This document shows positions 31,295 through 40,600 of a stretch of 64,000 nucleotides of DNA, piece after piece. Every line of letters starts with the position of its first letter. The first letter of the stretch is position 1. The notes beneath the pieces are model-generated. The model had not been told where the DNA came from and did no database searches. It saw nothing but the letters and a program-made list of their open reading frames with translations. This DNA comes from CAYFMH01 sp964344775 (GTDB lineage Bacteria > Patescibacteriota > Gracilibacteria > UBA4473). The stretch is taken from NCBI GenBank assembly GCA_964344775.1, contig CAYFOO010000001.1:1-64000 (forward strand), read 5' to 3'. Position numbers and translations under genes: made by a program.

Positions 31295-31636
31295 TTAAGC
31301 AGCTTGCCTTACTATTTCTTCTTCATCTGCTATCAATGCCTCAACTTCTCCCAAAGTATAATAAGATACTCCATCAATTTCATTATTAACTTTGTAGTGA
31401 ATAACAAGCATAGAAGTTTCTTCTGCAGATCCACCATCCTTCTGTTCTCCTTTATGACGAAACAGAAGTTCAACTTTTTCTCCATCAGGCCCAATAACAC
31501 CAATCACCTTGCTCATAACCAATCTTTCCTGGTCGTGTAAAGCTTCTGCTGGTTCCATTTTTTGAAATATATATCCTTTCCTCGCAAGGTGAGCTCCCAA
31601 AGGATCAAAAAGCCTGTTCAATTCAGCTTGTTCCAT
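31295..31636 (-). CDS. Hypothetical protein, 113 aa
   Basis: Not recognised. Small acidic, probably soluble protein (ELNRLFDPLGAHLARKGYIF, then a beta-rich middle VIGPDGEKVELLFRHKG). No signal peptide or cysteines. It has its own promoter and an A-rich leader with no Shine-Dalgarno. Confidence 0.7.
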   Translation of the reverse strand: MEQAELNRLFDPLGAHLARKGYIFQKMEPAEALHDQERLVMSKVIGVIGPDGEKVELLFRHKGEQKDGGSAEETSMLVIHYKVNNEIDGVSYYTLGEVEALIADEEEIVRQAA

Positions 31637-31669
31637 ATTTTTAATTAGTTAAATAATAAAAGTAAAGCA

Positions 31670-31697
31670 AATATAATAAAAAAATACCTTTTGTCAA
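31670..31697 (-). promoter_or_regulatory. Promoter TTGACA-16-TATATT
   Basis: TTGACA 31697-31692 and TATATT 31675-31670 on the minus strand, upstream of the 113-aa gene. Confidence 0.7.
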
Positions 31698-31739
31698 GTC
31701 TTTTTTAAAACAAATCATATTTTACGCAACACAAAACCC

Positions 31740-31768
31740 TTGTAAAAAAGGTGTTTTTCCGCTATAAT
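31740..31768 (+). promoter_or_regulatory. Promoter TTGTAA-17-TATAAT
   Basis: TTGTAA (31740-31745), 17-nt spacer, TATAAT (31763-31768), 17 nt before the ATG of the 3D-domain gene. Confidence 0.78.
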
Positions 31769-31785
31769 TTCCCGATTTTTAGAAA

Positions 31786-32946
31786 ATGATAAAAAAATTA
31801 CTACTTATCGGGATTGGACTCTGGATGTGTGTCCTTGGGCAGACGTATGCACAAACTGGTGAAATAAAAGGCAAAAAGCATACCTTTACTATCACCGGAT
31901 ACTATTCCCCTCTCCCAAACCAAAGCTACTACGTCACCGGCAGCTACACCGGAGATATTCGACTAAATGGACGTGGGATCCGTGGTGCAGATGGGACGAA
32001 TGTGTATCCCGGAATGATTGCCGCCCCCACTTCCTATCCCTTTGGGACAAAAATTTGTATTCCAAACTTCGGATGTGGAACCGTCCATGATCGAGGAGGT
32101 GCGATTGTCGAAAAAGGAAAAAGACAACTAGCCAAACACGATCGGCTCGATCTCTGGATGGGATATGGAGATGAAGGACTCCGTCGAGCTCTTGCCTGGG
32201 GAGTGCCACACCTCGAATGTGAAATGTTTGGATCGGATGCACCAGTCGAGGATTCAGTAAACTTTCAGGTACCACCACAGCTATACCAGGTTCTGGATGT
32301 CCCAAGCAAACAAAGATTTACAAAAAATCTAAAGCGGGGATACAAAGGCGACCTAGTAAAATCCCTTCAAAAAGCACTGAGAAAACTGGAATTTTATAGA
32401 GGCCCTGTGGACGGACTTTTTGATTACAATGTAAAAAACAGTGTACTCGCCTTCCAGAAGAAATACTTCGTGGTGTACAGTGAAGATGATGCCGGAGCTG
32501 GAGTTTTTGGACCGAAAACACGACAAACATTGGAAGAGGAACTCCACCGATTTGAAATTCAAGAAAAAATTCGAAACCTCTGGGAAGATTTTCATTTCGA
32601 AGAAAAGATGAAATTCGGAATGCGAAACCAATCGGTGCTCAAACTTCAAGAAGTCTTGGTCCAAGGAGAATTCCTCGATCACGTACCTACCGGATACTTC
32701 GGTGAGAAAACGAAGGCCGCACTGATTGAATTCCAATTGGCTCACAACCTCATCAAAAACAAAAATCAAAAAGTAGCTGGCAGGGTGGGACCGAAAACAA
32801 CAGAACTCTTGAACAATATTTTAGCTCAAAAAAAGGAAGCTATTGTGGCAGAAAAACCGAAAATCTTGGCGTACAAAAAAACACGGCTAAAGTTGCAATT
32901 CTTTGCGGATAAGTTAGAACCTGAAAATTTGTACGCACAAAAATAA
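31786..32946 (+). CDS. Secreted 3D-domain protein with two peptidoglycan-binding domains
   Basis: 386 aa. Signal peptide (LLLIGIGLWMCVLGQTYA). The 3D/double-psi barrel domain (about 32-150) has the motif set FTITGYYSP, PFGTKICIPNFGCGTVHDRGG and HDRLDLWMGYGDEGLRRALAWG, as in MltA-like and SpoIID-associated lytic transglycosylases. Two PG-binding repeats follow (about 185-250, LVKSLQKALRKLEFYRGPVDGLF; 275-350, VLKLQEVLVQGEFL). A likely cell-wall remodelling enzyme. Confidence 0.9.
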   Translation: MIKKLLLIGIGLWMCVLGQTYAQTGEIKGKKHTFTITGYYSPLPNQSYYVTGSYTGDIRLNGRGIRGADGTNVYPGMIAAPTSYPFGTKICIPNFGCGTVHDRGGAIVEKGKRQLAKHDRLDLWMGYGDEGLRRALAWGVPHLECEMFGSDAPVEDSVNFQVPPQLYQVLDVPSKQRFTKNLKRGYKGDLVKSLQKALRKLEFYRGPVDGLFDYNVKNSVLAFQKKYFVVYSEDDAGAGVFGPKTRQTLEEELHRFEIQEKIRNLWEDFHFEEKMKFGMRNQSVLKLQEVLVQGEFLDHVPTGYFGEKTKAALIEFQLAHNLIKNKNQKVAGRVGPKTTELLNNILAQKKEAIVAEKPKILAYKKTRLKLQFFADKLEPENLYAQK

Positions 32947-32964
32947 AAAGAATCCTAATTTTCA

Positions 32965-32999
32965 AATTCGTAATTCGTAATTTGGCATTTGTAATTAAT
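32965..32999. repeat. Heptamer array, class AATTCGT
   Basis: Units AATTCGT, AATTCGT, AATTTGG, CATTTGT, AATTAAT between the 3D-domain gene and dnaJ. Same class at 55004, 56760 and 57158. Confidence 0.8.
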
Positions 33000-33005
33000 T
33001 GCTAC

Positions 33006-34067
33006 TCACTGCTTTTTCGCACTTTCCAAAAGCTCTTTCAACTTCCCCGAAACCTTTTTTGGCATTTCATACTCCACCTTCACCAGATGATCCCCCTTGT
33101 GTCCAGAGCGATGCACTCCTTTTCCTTTTATCTGAAGAAATTGCCCATCACGAGTATTTTCTGGAACTTTGAGATCCACCTTCCCCCAAAAAGTCTCTAT
33201 TTCAAACGTTCCTCCCAAAATCGCATCAAAGACAGAAATTTTTAGAGTAGAAAGCAGGTCATTCCCTCGACGGTGAAACTTCGAAGAAGGTTGTACCTGA
33301 ATGTGTGCATAGAGATCCCCGTGTGATCCTCCATGTCGTCCAGCTTCTCCCTGCCCAGGAATTTTCAAGGTTTCCCCATCATCCACACCGGCAGGGATTT
33401 TTATTTTTATATCTTTTTTTTGCTGCACTCTTCCCTCCCCCTGACATTTGGAACACGTCCGTTCGAAGGATTTCCCTCTTCCCTTACAGCTCGGACAAGG
33501 TGCCTGCTGTGCCACCTGCCCAAAAGGCGTCTGAAATTGCTGGGAAACCATACCACTTCCAGCACATTGTGAACAATTTTTTTGATCAAAACCTCCAGCC
33601 CCCTTACATTCTTCACAGGTTTCTAGATTTCTGGATGTAAAAGTTTTTGTCACCCCTTTCATTGCTTCGTCAAAATCTAGCTCGACGGCCACCTCCAGAT
33701 CCGCTCCCCGTGTATACTGTGGTCTGGATCGAGCCCCTCCCATGCCACCCCCCCCACCAAAGAAGCTGGAAAAAATATCCTCAAAACCTCCAAAATCCTG
33801 CGAAGAAAATCCTCCAGAAAAACCTCCTCCTGCAGCACCTCCTCCCCCACCTCCAAATCCAGGGCCTGCTGATCCAAACTGATCGTACTGGGCTTTTTTT
33901 TGATCATCAGAGAGCACTTCGTAGGCCTGGCTGATCTCTTTGAATTTCTTCTCATCTCCCCCTTTATCCGGATGATGTTCTTTACTCAGCTTACGAAAAG
34001 CTTTTTTTATTTCGTCCTTGGAAGCATTTTTTGAGACCCCCAGGATGTCATAATAACTCTTTGTCAT
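33006..34067 (-). CDS. dnaJ: Chaperone DnaJ
   Basis: 353 aa. J domain 1-68 with the HPD motif (HHPDKGGDEKKFKEISQAYEVL), a Gly/Phe-rich linker (70-115), four CXXCXGXG zinc repeats (CEECKGAG, CSQCAGSG, CPSCKGRG, CSKCQGEG, about 150-215) and the two C-terminal substrate domains. It delivers clients to DnaK. It is not next to dnaK (46.4 kb) but shares a CIRCE-like operator. Confidence 0.96.
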   Translation of the reverse strand: MTKSYYDILGVSKNASKDEIKKAFRKLSKEHHPDKGGDEKKFKEISQAYEVLSDDQKKAQYDQFGSAGPGFGGGGGGAAGGGFSGGFSSQDFGGFEDIFSSFFGGGGGMGGARSRPQYTRGADLEVAVELDFDEAMKGVTKTFTSRNLETCEECKGAGGFDQKNCSQCAGSGMVSQQFQTPFGQVAQQAPCPSCKGRGKSFERTCSKCQGEGRVQQKKDIKIKIPAGVDDGETLKIPGQGEAGRHGGSHGDLYAHIQVQPSSKFHRRGNDLLSTLKISVFDAILGGTFEIETFWGKVDLKVPENTRDGQFLQIKGKGVHRSGHKGDHLVKVEYEMPKKVSGKLKELLESAKKQ

Positions 34068-34086
34068 TAGCCGAACTGTATGAATT

Positions 34087-34113
34087 TTGGCAATAAAATC
34101 AAGAGAGTGCTAA
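34087..34113 (-). promoter_or_regulatory. Degenerate CIRCE element upstream of dnaJ
   Basis: A perfect half-site GAGTGCTAA (34105-34113), 9 nt spacer, and a half-site TTGGCAATA (34087-34095) matching 5 of 9 positions of TTAGCACTC. Lies 20 nt before the dnaJ ATG. Confidence 0.65.
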
Positions 34114-34121
34114 AAATAAAT

Positions 34122-34150
34122 TTGACATTTACACAAAAACAGAGCAAAAT
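34122..34150 (+). promoter_or_regulatory. Promoter TTGACA-17-CAAAAT
   Basis: TTGACA (34122-34127), 17-nt spacer, CAAAAT (34145-34150), upstream of the 154-aa gene. Confidence 0.6.
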
Positions 34151-34178
34151 AATTTTGTATTTTTAATGTTTTGAAAAA

Positions 34179-34643
34179 ATGACCATTGAACAATCACAAC
34201 CATTTGATCTGGAAGTATTTAAAGCAGAGTTTGCTCAATTAATGAGAGAATATGCTGAATTGTTTTTTAAAAGATCTCACTCGAAAATAATACATGAAGA
34301 TGAATTTGAAAGAGTCGAACGAAAAATTGAAAATTTTTTTGTCGGTCAAGAAGTCCCTTTGAAACAGGAAGGGAGTTTTTTATTGGCAGCATTCGAAAAA
34401 ATTGATCAGGATTTTATGAAATTTTGTTTGGAAGAAATCCCTAGAGGGATGAATCTGTGGGATCATTTAGTTGCTCAAAGAATAAAAAGAAAAATTGAAG
34501 AAGCTACTGCACCTTTAAATGAAGGATTAAAAAAAATTGGAAAGAAATTTGAAAAGACGACCGATATGTTATCAAAAAGAAGGGAAAATATTAAGGTAAT
34601 GTTAAATGAAATGGATGATGAAAATCCTACAACTCCCGGATAA
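34179..34643 (+). CDS. Hypothetical helical protein, 154 aa
   Basis: Not recognised. Almost entirely alpha-helical and charged (FKAEFAQLMREYAELFFKRS, KRKIEEATAPLNEGLKKIGKKFEKTTDML), with no membrane segment. It has its own promoter and no Shine-Dalgarno. Its last 17 nt overlap the convergent carA gene. Confidence 0.65.
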   Translation: MTIEQSQPFDLEVFKAEFAQLMREYAELFFKRSHSKIIHEDEFERVERKIENFFVGQEVPLKQEGSFLLAAFEKIDQDFMKFCLEEIPRGMNLWDHLVAQRIKRKIEEATAPLNEGLKKIGKKFEKTTDMLSKRRENIKVMLNEMDDENPTTPG

Positions 34644-35718
34644 ATTCATCAAAAAGATATGCCGCATCCTCCGGCCCCGCACACGCCTCCGGATGAAACT
34701 GTACGGAAAAGATTGGTTTTCCTTTGTGTCGGATACCTTCAACAGACCCATCATTGAGATTTTTGAACCAAACCTCAAAATCAGGCGGCAAAGAATCCCC
34801 ATCCACCTCGTATCCGTGATTTTGCGAAGTAATTAAACACCTTTTTGTACCACTTTTGACTTTTGACTTTTGACTTTTGACTTGAATTACCGGCTGATTC
34901 ACCCCCCGATGTCCGTATTTCATCTTTTTTGTTTTTCCTCCCGCAGCAAGTGAAAGAATCTGATTTCCCAAGCAAATCCCAAAAATCGGTAATTCCCTTG
35001 TCATCGACTGCCGAGCAATTTCGATGGTCTCCACTACTTTTTCTGGATCTCCTGGCCCATTGGAAATGAAAATGCCATCAATCTTCTCTCCCAGATCAAA
35101 AGGTGGATGATTGTACGGCATTCGTAAAATTCGGATTCCTCGCTGAAGAAAATTTCGTAGAATTCCATTCTTCGCTCCACAATCCATAAAAGCAATCGTT
35201 TTTCCGGTCGGATTTTCCGGTTCCAGAATTTCCATTCCTTCCGGAGAAACAGAGGGGACAAATCTTCCCCCCAGTTCATCTTCAAATTTCACTGGTTTTT
35301 TGTCGCCCAATTTACCCAAGATTGTTCCCTTTTCTCGTAGAATTTGTGTTAACTCCCGTGTATCAATCCCAGAAATCGCTGGAATACCTTGCTCTTTGAG
35401 CCAATCCATAAAACTTTTCACTGCTTCGCAATGAGAGAACTTCAACGATTCTTCGGTTAAAATGACTCCTCGAACCCAGATTTTTTTACTTTCAAATGTT
35501 TGATCTACGTTGTCCTGAAAAGACTTTACTTCCGGCACACCATAGTTCCCAATCAGCGGAAAAGTGAACGTCACGATTTGTCCAAAATAGCTCGGATCCG
35601 TGAGAGTTTCGAGATATCCGGTCATTCCGGTAGTGAAAACAACCTCCCCTTCGGCTTCGCTCTCTGCTCCGAAAGAGGTACCTTCAAATGTTTTTCCGTT
35701 CGCGAGAAAGAGTTTCAT
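34627..35718 (-). CDS. carA: Carbamoyl-phosphate synthase small subunit
   Basis: 363 aa. CarA hydrolyses glutamine and channels ammonia to CarB. N-terminal domain: GYLETLTDPSYFGQIVTFTFPLIGNYG. GATase domain: catalytic Cys in GICLGNQILSLAAGG, and FHPEA with His and Glu. Between GVNQPVIQ and ITSQNHGYEV, where most CarA have about 8 residues, a heptamer array encodes VKSQKSKVKSGTK; the insertion is on a loop. carB is not in the window. Carbamoyl phosphate could also feed HypF. Confidence 0.95.
   Translation of the reverse strand: MKLFLANGKTFEGTSFGAESEAEGEVVFTTGMTGYLETLTDPSYFGQIVTFTFPLIGNYGVPEVKSFQDNVDQTFESKKIWVRGVILTEESLKFSHCEAVKSFMDWLKEQGIPAISGIDTRELTQILREKGTILGKLGDKKPVKFEDELGGRFVPSVSPEGMEILEPENPTGKTIAFMDCGAKNGILRNFLQRGIRILRMPYNHPPFDLGEKIDGIFISNGPGDPEKVVETIEIARQSMTRELPIFGICLGNQILSLAAGGKTKKMKYGHRGVNQPVIQVKSQKSKVKSGTKRCLITSQNHGYEVDGDSLPPDFEVWFKNLNDGSVEGIRHKGKPIFSVQFHPEACAGPEDAAYLFDEFIREL
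34852..34884. repeat. In-frame heptamer array in carA, class ACTTTTG
   Basis: Four perfect ACTTTTG units plus ACTTG. Translated on the minus strand as VKSQKSKVKS, as in rpsE. Confidence 0.9.
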
Positions 35719-35724
35719 AGGATT

Positions 35725-35752
35725 TGGTATCTGGTATTTAGTATATGGTATG
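35725..35752. repeat. Heptamer array, class TGGTATC
   Basis: Units TGGTATC, TGGTATT, TAGTATA, TGGTATG directly upstream of the carA ATG. Confidence 0.75.
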
Positions 35753-35779
35753 TGGGGAAATTTTGAAACAAAAATTACT

Positions 35780-35807
35780 GTTCACTGTTAGTTGCTAGTT
35801 GCTCGTT
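35780..35807. repeat. Heptamer array forming the 3' end of gatA, class GTTTGTT
   Basis: Units GTTCACT, GTTAGTT, GCTAGTT, GCTCGTT. The gatA stop (35788-35790) lies in the second unit; the last residues of GatA come from it. Confidence 0.75.
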
Positions 35808-37224
35808 GTATCTGATGCCCAACCTGCAAAATCCGCTCCTCTGTAAATGCCGCTCCAAGCAACTGTGCCCCGATTGGCAATCCTTCCTTGGAAATTCCAA
35901 CAGGAATTGATATTCCGCAAATTCCTGCCAAAGATGCCGGAATCGTGAGAATGTCTTCCAAATACATCTTCAAAGGATCATCGGTATTCTGGCCAATTTT
36001 GAAAGCTGAAGTTGGTGCTACTGGAGCCAACATCACGTCCACTTTTTTGAATGCGTCATCGAAATCTTTTTTGATCAACGTTCGAACTTTTTGTGCTTTT
36101 CGGTAGAAAGCATCGTAGTACCCGGCACTCAGTGCATAGGTTCCGATCAAAATTCGTCGTTTCACTTCGTCTCCCAGTCCGGCCTCTCGGGTCTCGGTAT
36201 AAATTTCTTGTAAATCTTTTCCTTTTATCCCACTCCCGTACCTAATCCCATCAAATCGGGCCATGTTGGCAGAGATTTCTGATGGAGCAATGATATAATA
36301 AGTCGGCACCGCGTACTTCGTGTGTGGCAAAGAAATATCTATCAACTCTGCTCCCAAAGATTTGAGAACTTCTTTCGTTTTTTCCATTTCGGCTAAAACT
36401 TCTCCATCAATCGCGTCAGAATAATATTCTTTTGGGATTCCCACTTTGAGCCCTTTGATATCTTTTTCGATGGCGGAAATGTAATTCGGTACTTCTTTTT
36501 CTGGAGTAGTGGCATCTTTCACATCTTTTCCCGCAATGGTTTGTAAAATCAAAGCACAATCTTCAGCCGTGTGTCCCAGAGGCCCAACGCTGTCCAAACT
36601 GGAGGCCATCGGGATAGTCCCCCAGCGGGAAACTCTTCCGTAAGACACTTTCAAACCTGCCACACCACAGAAGTGTCCCGGCTGACGAATAGATCCACCG
36701 GTGTCCGTCCCAATTGATCCCGCACAAAATCCCGCCGCAATCGCCGCCGCACTTCCTCCGGAACTCCCTCCGGCCACTCGATCCAGATTGTGTGGATTTT
36801 TTGTTACGCCGAAGGCCGACGTCTCGGTAGACCCTCCCATCGTAAATTCATCGGTATTTACTTTTCCGAGCAAAACTACGCCAGCTTCTTTGAGCTTTCG
36901 CCAGACGGTCGCGTCGTAGGGTGGGGTGAAATCTTTGAGAATATTGGATGATGCTGTAGTTTTTACTCCCTTAGTACAAACTACATCCTTGAGTGCCATC
37001 GGCATCCCATCGATCGGAGAAAGCAAATCATCATTGGCTCTCCTCGCATCAGCGGCATCAGCCATCTCTCGAGCCAGATCGAAGGTGGTTGTGACGAACG
37101 CATTGATATCTCCATCTTTTTTCTCAATTTCTGCGATATACGCCTCCGTCATCTCCCGAGAAGACACTTTTCCCTCACAGAAAAGGGTTGAAAGTTCTGC
37201 TAATGTTTTTGTCGTCAGATCCAT
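35788..37224 (-). CDS. gatA: Glu-tRNA(Gln)/Asp-tRNA(Asn) amidotransferase subunit A
   Basis: 478 aa. Amidase-signature enzyme that releases ammonia from glutamine for transamidation. The Ser-cisSer-Lys triad is visible: K in GMPMALKDVV and the serines in VAGGSSGGSAAAIAAGFCAGSIGTDTGGSIRQP. gatC lies 70 nt upstream on the same strand; gatB is not in the window. The C-terminal tail overlaps a heptamer array. Confidence 0.97.
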   Translation of the reverse strand: MDLTTKTLAELSTLFCEGKVSSREMTEAYIAEIEKKDGDINAFVTTTFDLAREMADAADARRANDDLLSPIDGMPMALKDVVCTKGVKTTASSNILKDFTPPYDATVWRKLKEAGVVLLGKVNTDEFTMGGSTETSAFGVTKNPHNLDRVAGGSSGGSAAAIAAGFCAGSIGTDTGGSIRQPGHFCGVAGLKVSYGRVSRWGTIPMASSLDSVGPLGHTAEDCALILQTIAGKDVKDATTPEKEVPNYISAIEKDIKGLKVGIPKEYYSDAIDGEVLAEMEKTKEVLKSLGAELIDISLPHTKYAVPTYYIIAPSEISANMARFDGIRYGSGIKGKDLQEIYTETREAGLGDEVKRRILIGTYALSAGYYDAFYRKAQKVRTLIKKDFDDAFKKVDVMLAPVAPTSAFKIGQNTDDPLKMYLEDILTIPASLAGICGISIPVGISKEGLPIGAQLLGAAFTEERILQVGHQIQRATSN

Positions 37225-37260
37225 TTTGTTAGAAGCTTGAATTTTAAAAATTAAAAATTA

Positions 37261-37288
37261 TTTGGAATTTGGAAATTGGTACTTGGAA
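37261..37288. repeat. Heptamer array between gatC and gatA, class TTTGGAA
   Basis: Units TTTGGAA, TTTGGAA, ATTGGTA, CTTGGAA. Confidence 0.75.
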
Positions 37289-37294
37289 TTTTTA

Positions 37295-37579
37295 TCACAT
37301 TATTTTGGGAATCTTAACGGAGTGATCCTCCACCTCATGCGGGACTTCGTCCAAATAATCATCAATATTTTCAGTAATCTCAATTTCGTCCGGTCGTGTT
37401 ACATTTTCGAGCCCCGTCACCTGTGAAGTTTCTTCCACATTCTCTGTATTCGCTTCCTGCAATTGTGCAAAAAAATCCAAGATATTCCCCAGTTGTCCGG
37501 TAAATTTTTTTACTTCTGCATCAGTGAGCTTTATTTTCGCCAATTTGGCAATGTGGCGGACTTCATCAGCAGTAATCAT
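37295..37579 (-). CDS. gatC: Aspartyl/glutamyl-tRNA amidotransferase subunit C
   Basis: 94 aa. GatC wraps around GatA and stabilises the complex. Typical N-terminus (ITADEVRHIAKLAKIKLTDAEVKKFTGQLGNILDFFAQL) and VTRPDEIEITENIDDYLDEVP. Directly upstream of gatA on the minus strand. Confidence 0.95.
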   Translation of the reverse strand: MITADEVRHIAKLAKIKLTDAEVKKFTGQLGNILDFFAQLQEANTENVEETSQVTGLENVTRPDEIEITENIDDYLDEVPHEVEDHSVKIPKIM

Positions 37580-37637
37580 GATATTCTGAAAAAGGTGTGG
37601 GCGAGTATAGAAATTTTTGGAAAAGGATCAAATTTTA

Positions 37638-40600
37638 TTAATTCGCCAAAAACGCCCCCCGAAACTTCTGATACTCGGTATTCAGCTCCGCACAGTGATC
37701 CCCCGCCATCTCGATGTAGTCAAAACACTGCCTCGTCGGGACATTATGATTTCTCATAAATTGATCTCTCAAAAGCTCTACCGATCGCTGACTTTCCTCT
37801 CCACACCAAGCCCCTACCTCCTCGATGTAACTTTTTCGAAAATCAGCTCTCACCTCTGGACAATGTGCTTCTACAATCTCTTTTCCCATGAGAAATTTAT
37901 CAAAAGAAATCCCCATTCCCATAGCCACGGCCAATTTTTTACGATCTTCATCAGACAAATACCGTTGGTTTTTTCGACCAAAATACTCGTACTCCTCCAA
38001 CTCAGAAAAAAGATCTTCCGCTTTTTGAAAATCAGCATTGGGAGAAACTTCCGACCAATTGTCCCACAACACTTTTAATTTAGTCTTCAAATCTGCCAAA
38101 AATAGTTTTAGATTTCGATCACTGCTACACTGTAATATCTGGCCACATTTATTTTCCAGGTTTTCTACCTCCTGAAGCAAAAGCCAGATCTTTTTTCGGA
38201 TAGAGAGTTCTCCTCCACCTCTCCGTTCCTCTATTTCCATCCGATCATCGGCCGTGGCGAGAATGCGAAAAAAATATTTCGAAAGTTCTGTATCCGCCAG
38301 CTTGGCTTCCTGGATGATTTCGTATGCACGGATAAAAATTGTATTGACCGATTTGATCTGATCTTCCTGATACTGCACTTTTTCAGCCGTAGAAAGTGGA
38401 GCCACTTCTTTTTCTGGAATTTCTCGTGCTCGACCAAAAACTTGTACGACATAAAACTCCTTCTTTTTATTTTGGGCCAACCCAATTCCCACCCGATTCC
38501 ACTTCGCACTGAGGAGATTTTGTCGATGGGATGCAGAATTTTCTAGTCCGTTCAGAGCGAGCTCCAGAGTGGTCCCGTAGCCCAGATTCTCCCCAAATTC
38601 GCCAAACATTTCTGCCATTTTGATCCGATCTTTGAAGCTCAACCCCTCCGGAGTGGTATGGGAAATAAATCCTTCATTAGCCATCCGCTGAGCATAGTGC
38701 TGAGCAAATTTGTCCAACTTTGAATCCTTCGCCAGGGGCGATTTCCGATATTTTTTTCGGAGCTGATTGATCCAGTTTCGGATTCCCGCCGTGGACTCTG
38801 AACGAATAAAAGTTTGTTCCCATTTTGCCACCGGTAACACAATATTTTTGTGAAAATACATCCCTCGGTTGAAAAGAATTTCGCCCTGGTCAGAAACAAT
38901 CTCAAGTACATACGTGCCATACTTGTGTGGCTTGAGCGAGAAGAAAAATTTATCGCCGTTTTTTTTGATTGGGATCTGTTCTACCGTGCCTTCGGTAGAA
39001 ATCAAAAATACATGATCCGGCAGGTTTATCCCACCCTCCAGGACTTTCCCATTCAGATGAACCATGTCCAAATCCTTGAGAAATCGAGGAAACTGGTGCA
39101 CAGAAATCGTATCTTCTTCTTTGTCCGGAAACCCCGGAGTGAGAATGAAATTTTTGTACGATACCTGCTGCCAATTGGTGATTTGGGATTCTAGATTTCC
39201 ATCCGATGAATCTGCTTGAAAAACATCAATCGCCAGTTTGCGATCCGGACGAAACTGATCAAAAAATTTATACGGAACAGAAATATGATTGAGCCCGTAT
39301 TCAAAAAGTAAAGCGGATTTATGATTTTGAGAAAAAACAATTTTTGTCAGTCGATCTTCTCCTGCTGCCCAGGAGAAAACTACTCGCGATTCCTCAGGAA
39401 TCACGTTCACATCCAGATGGGAAACATAATGTGTTTCAGCCGAACGAAATTTTCTATCTCGAGTGAGTGCAGAAACTTTTATTTTCCCGACACGAGATCG
39501 TCGATCATCGTCAAAAACGATGCCCAGATGAAAATTTCCCGGTTCAAAAAAGATAATCGGCACAGAAAAATTTGCTCCAGAAACCGCACCTTTAAACTGC
39601 TCTTGTGCCTTTGTTTCCAAATTTTGAAGAAAAACGATTACTTTTTTTGCCCCAGGATTTTTTACTGTTCCCTCCACTTCAATTACCCGTCCCACGATCA
39701 CTTCACTCGGAACTCCCCGCCTCAGGGTCAGATTGGGAAAAAAATTCTCGGAGATGTAAGCGATAGTTCCTCTGGTAGGCCGGTTGGGAATAAGCTCTTT
39801 TTTTTTACGAGGAATGGGTTTTTTAGCTCGTTTTTTTACGAGTGCTTTTTTGATATCTTCTGTTGGTTCACCAGAACGAGTTCGTTTGCTGAGAAATTTA
39901 TCCGCCAAAACATCCGGTACACTTTTTTCTTTGGCTTCTTCTGTCAGACTTGGACGGATCTGTTCTGGGATAGTTGGCTGTTCGTCCAGATTATCAGAAT
40001 ACACTTCGAAAACGACATCGATCACCCCTCGAGAAGAAGGGGCTAATCTTTCAAAGGCTTTTCGCGAAAGGTCCAAAATTCGATCCGAATGATACGGTCC
40101 ACGATCATTTACTCGTACAATCACATAATCTTTGTCGTCATTACTCCACGCAGGATTCCAATTCCACACCTTCAGCTTGGTCCCAAAAGGAAGAATCCGG
40201 TGGGCCGCGGTCATGTCCATCGGATCATAAATCTCTCCATTGGCTGTAGGTCGCCCAGCAAATCCCTGATCGTAGAAACTCGCCGATCCCATCCCCGAGT
40301 AGGTGTATTTGGACTCGAATCGATTGGTTGATAAAATATGAGCTCGATAAATGTACTCCGCGATGTCTCCTCGAGAGAGGGATTCGTACGGAGAGAGCTC
40401 CGGTTCATCCAGGATTCGAAATTCTTCTGCCGTATCGAAAAATGGAACAAACCAATCCTCAGATTCCGAATCTTCTGTGAAAGGTACATCAAAACTCATC
40501 ACCAGCATCTTGAGAAACTCCGCTCGAGAAACTTGTTTGCCGGGATGGAAGTTGCCATCCGTGAAGCCTTTTACAATTTTATGAGCAGCGGCCGTGTGCA

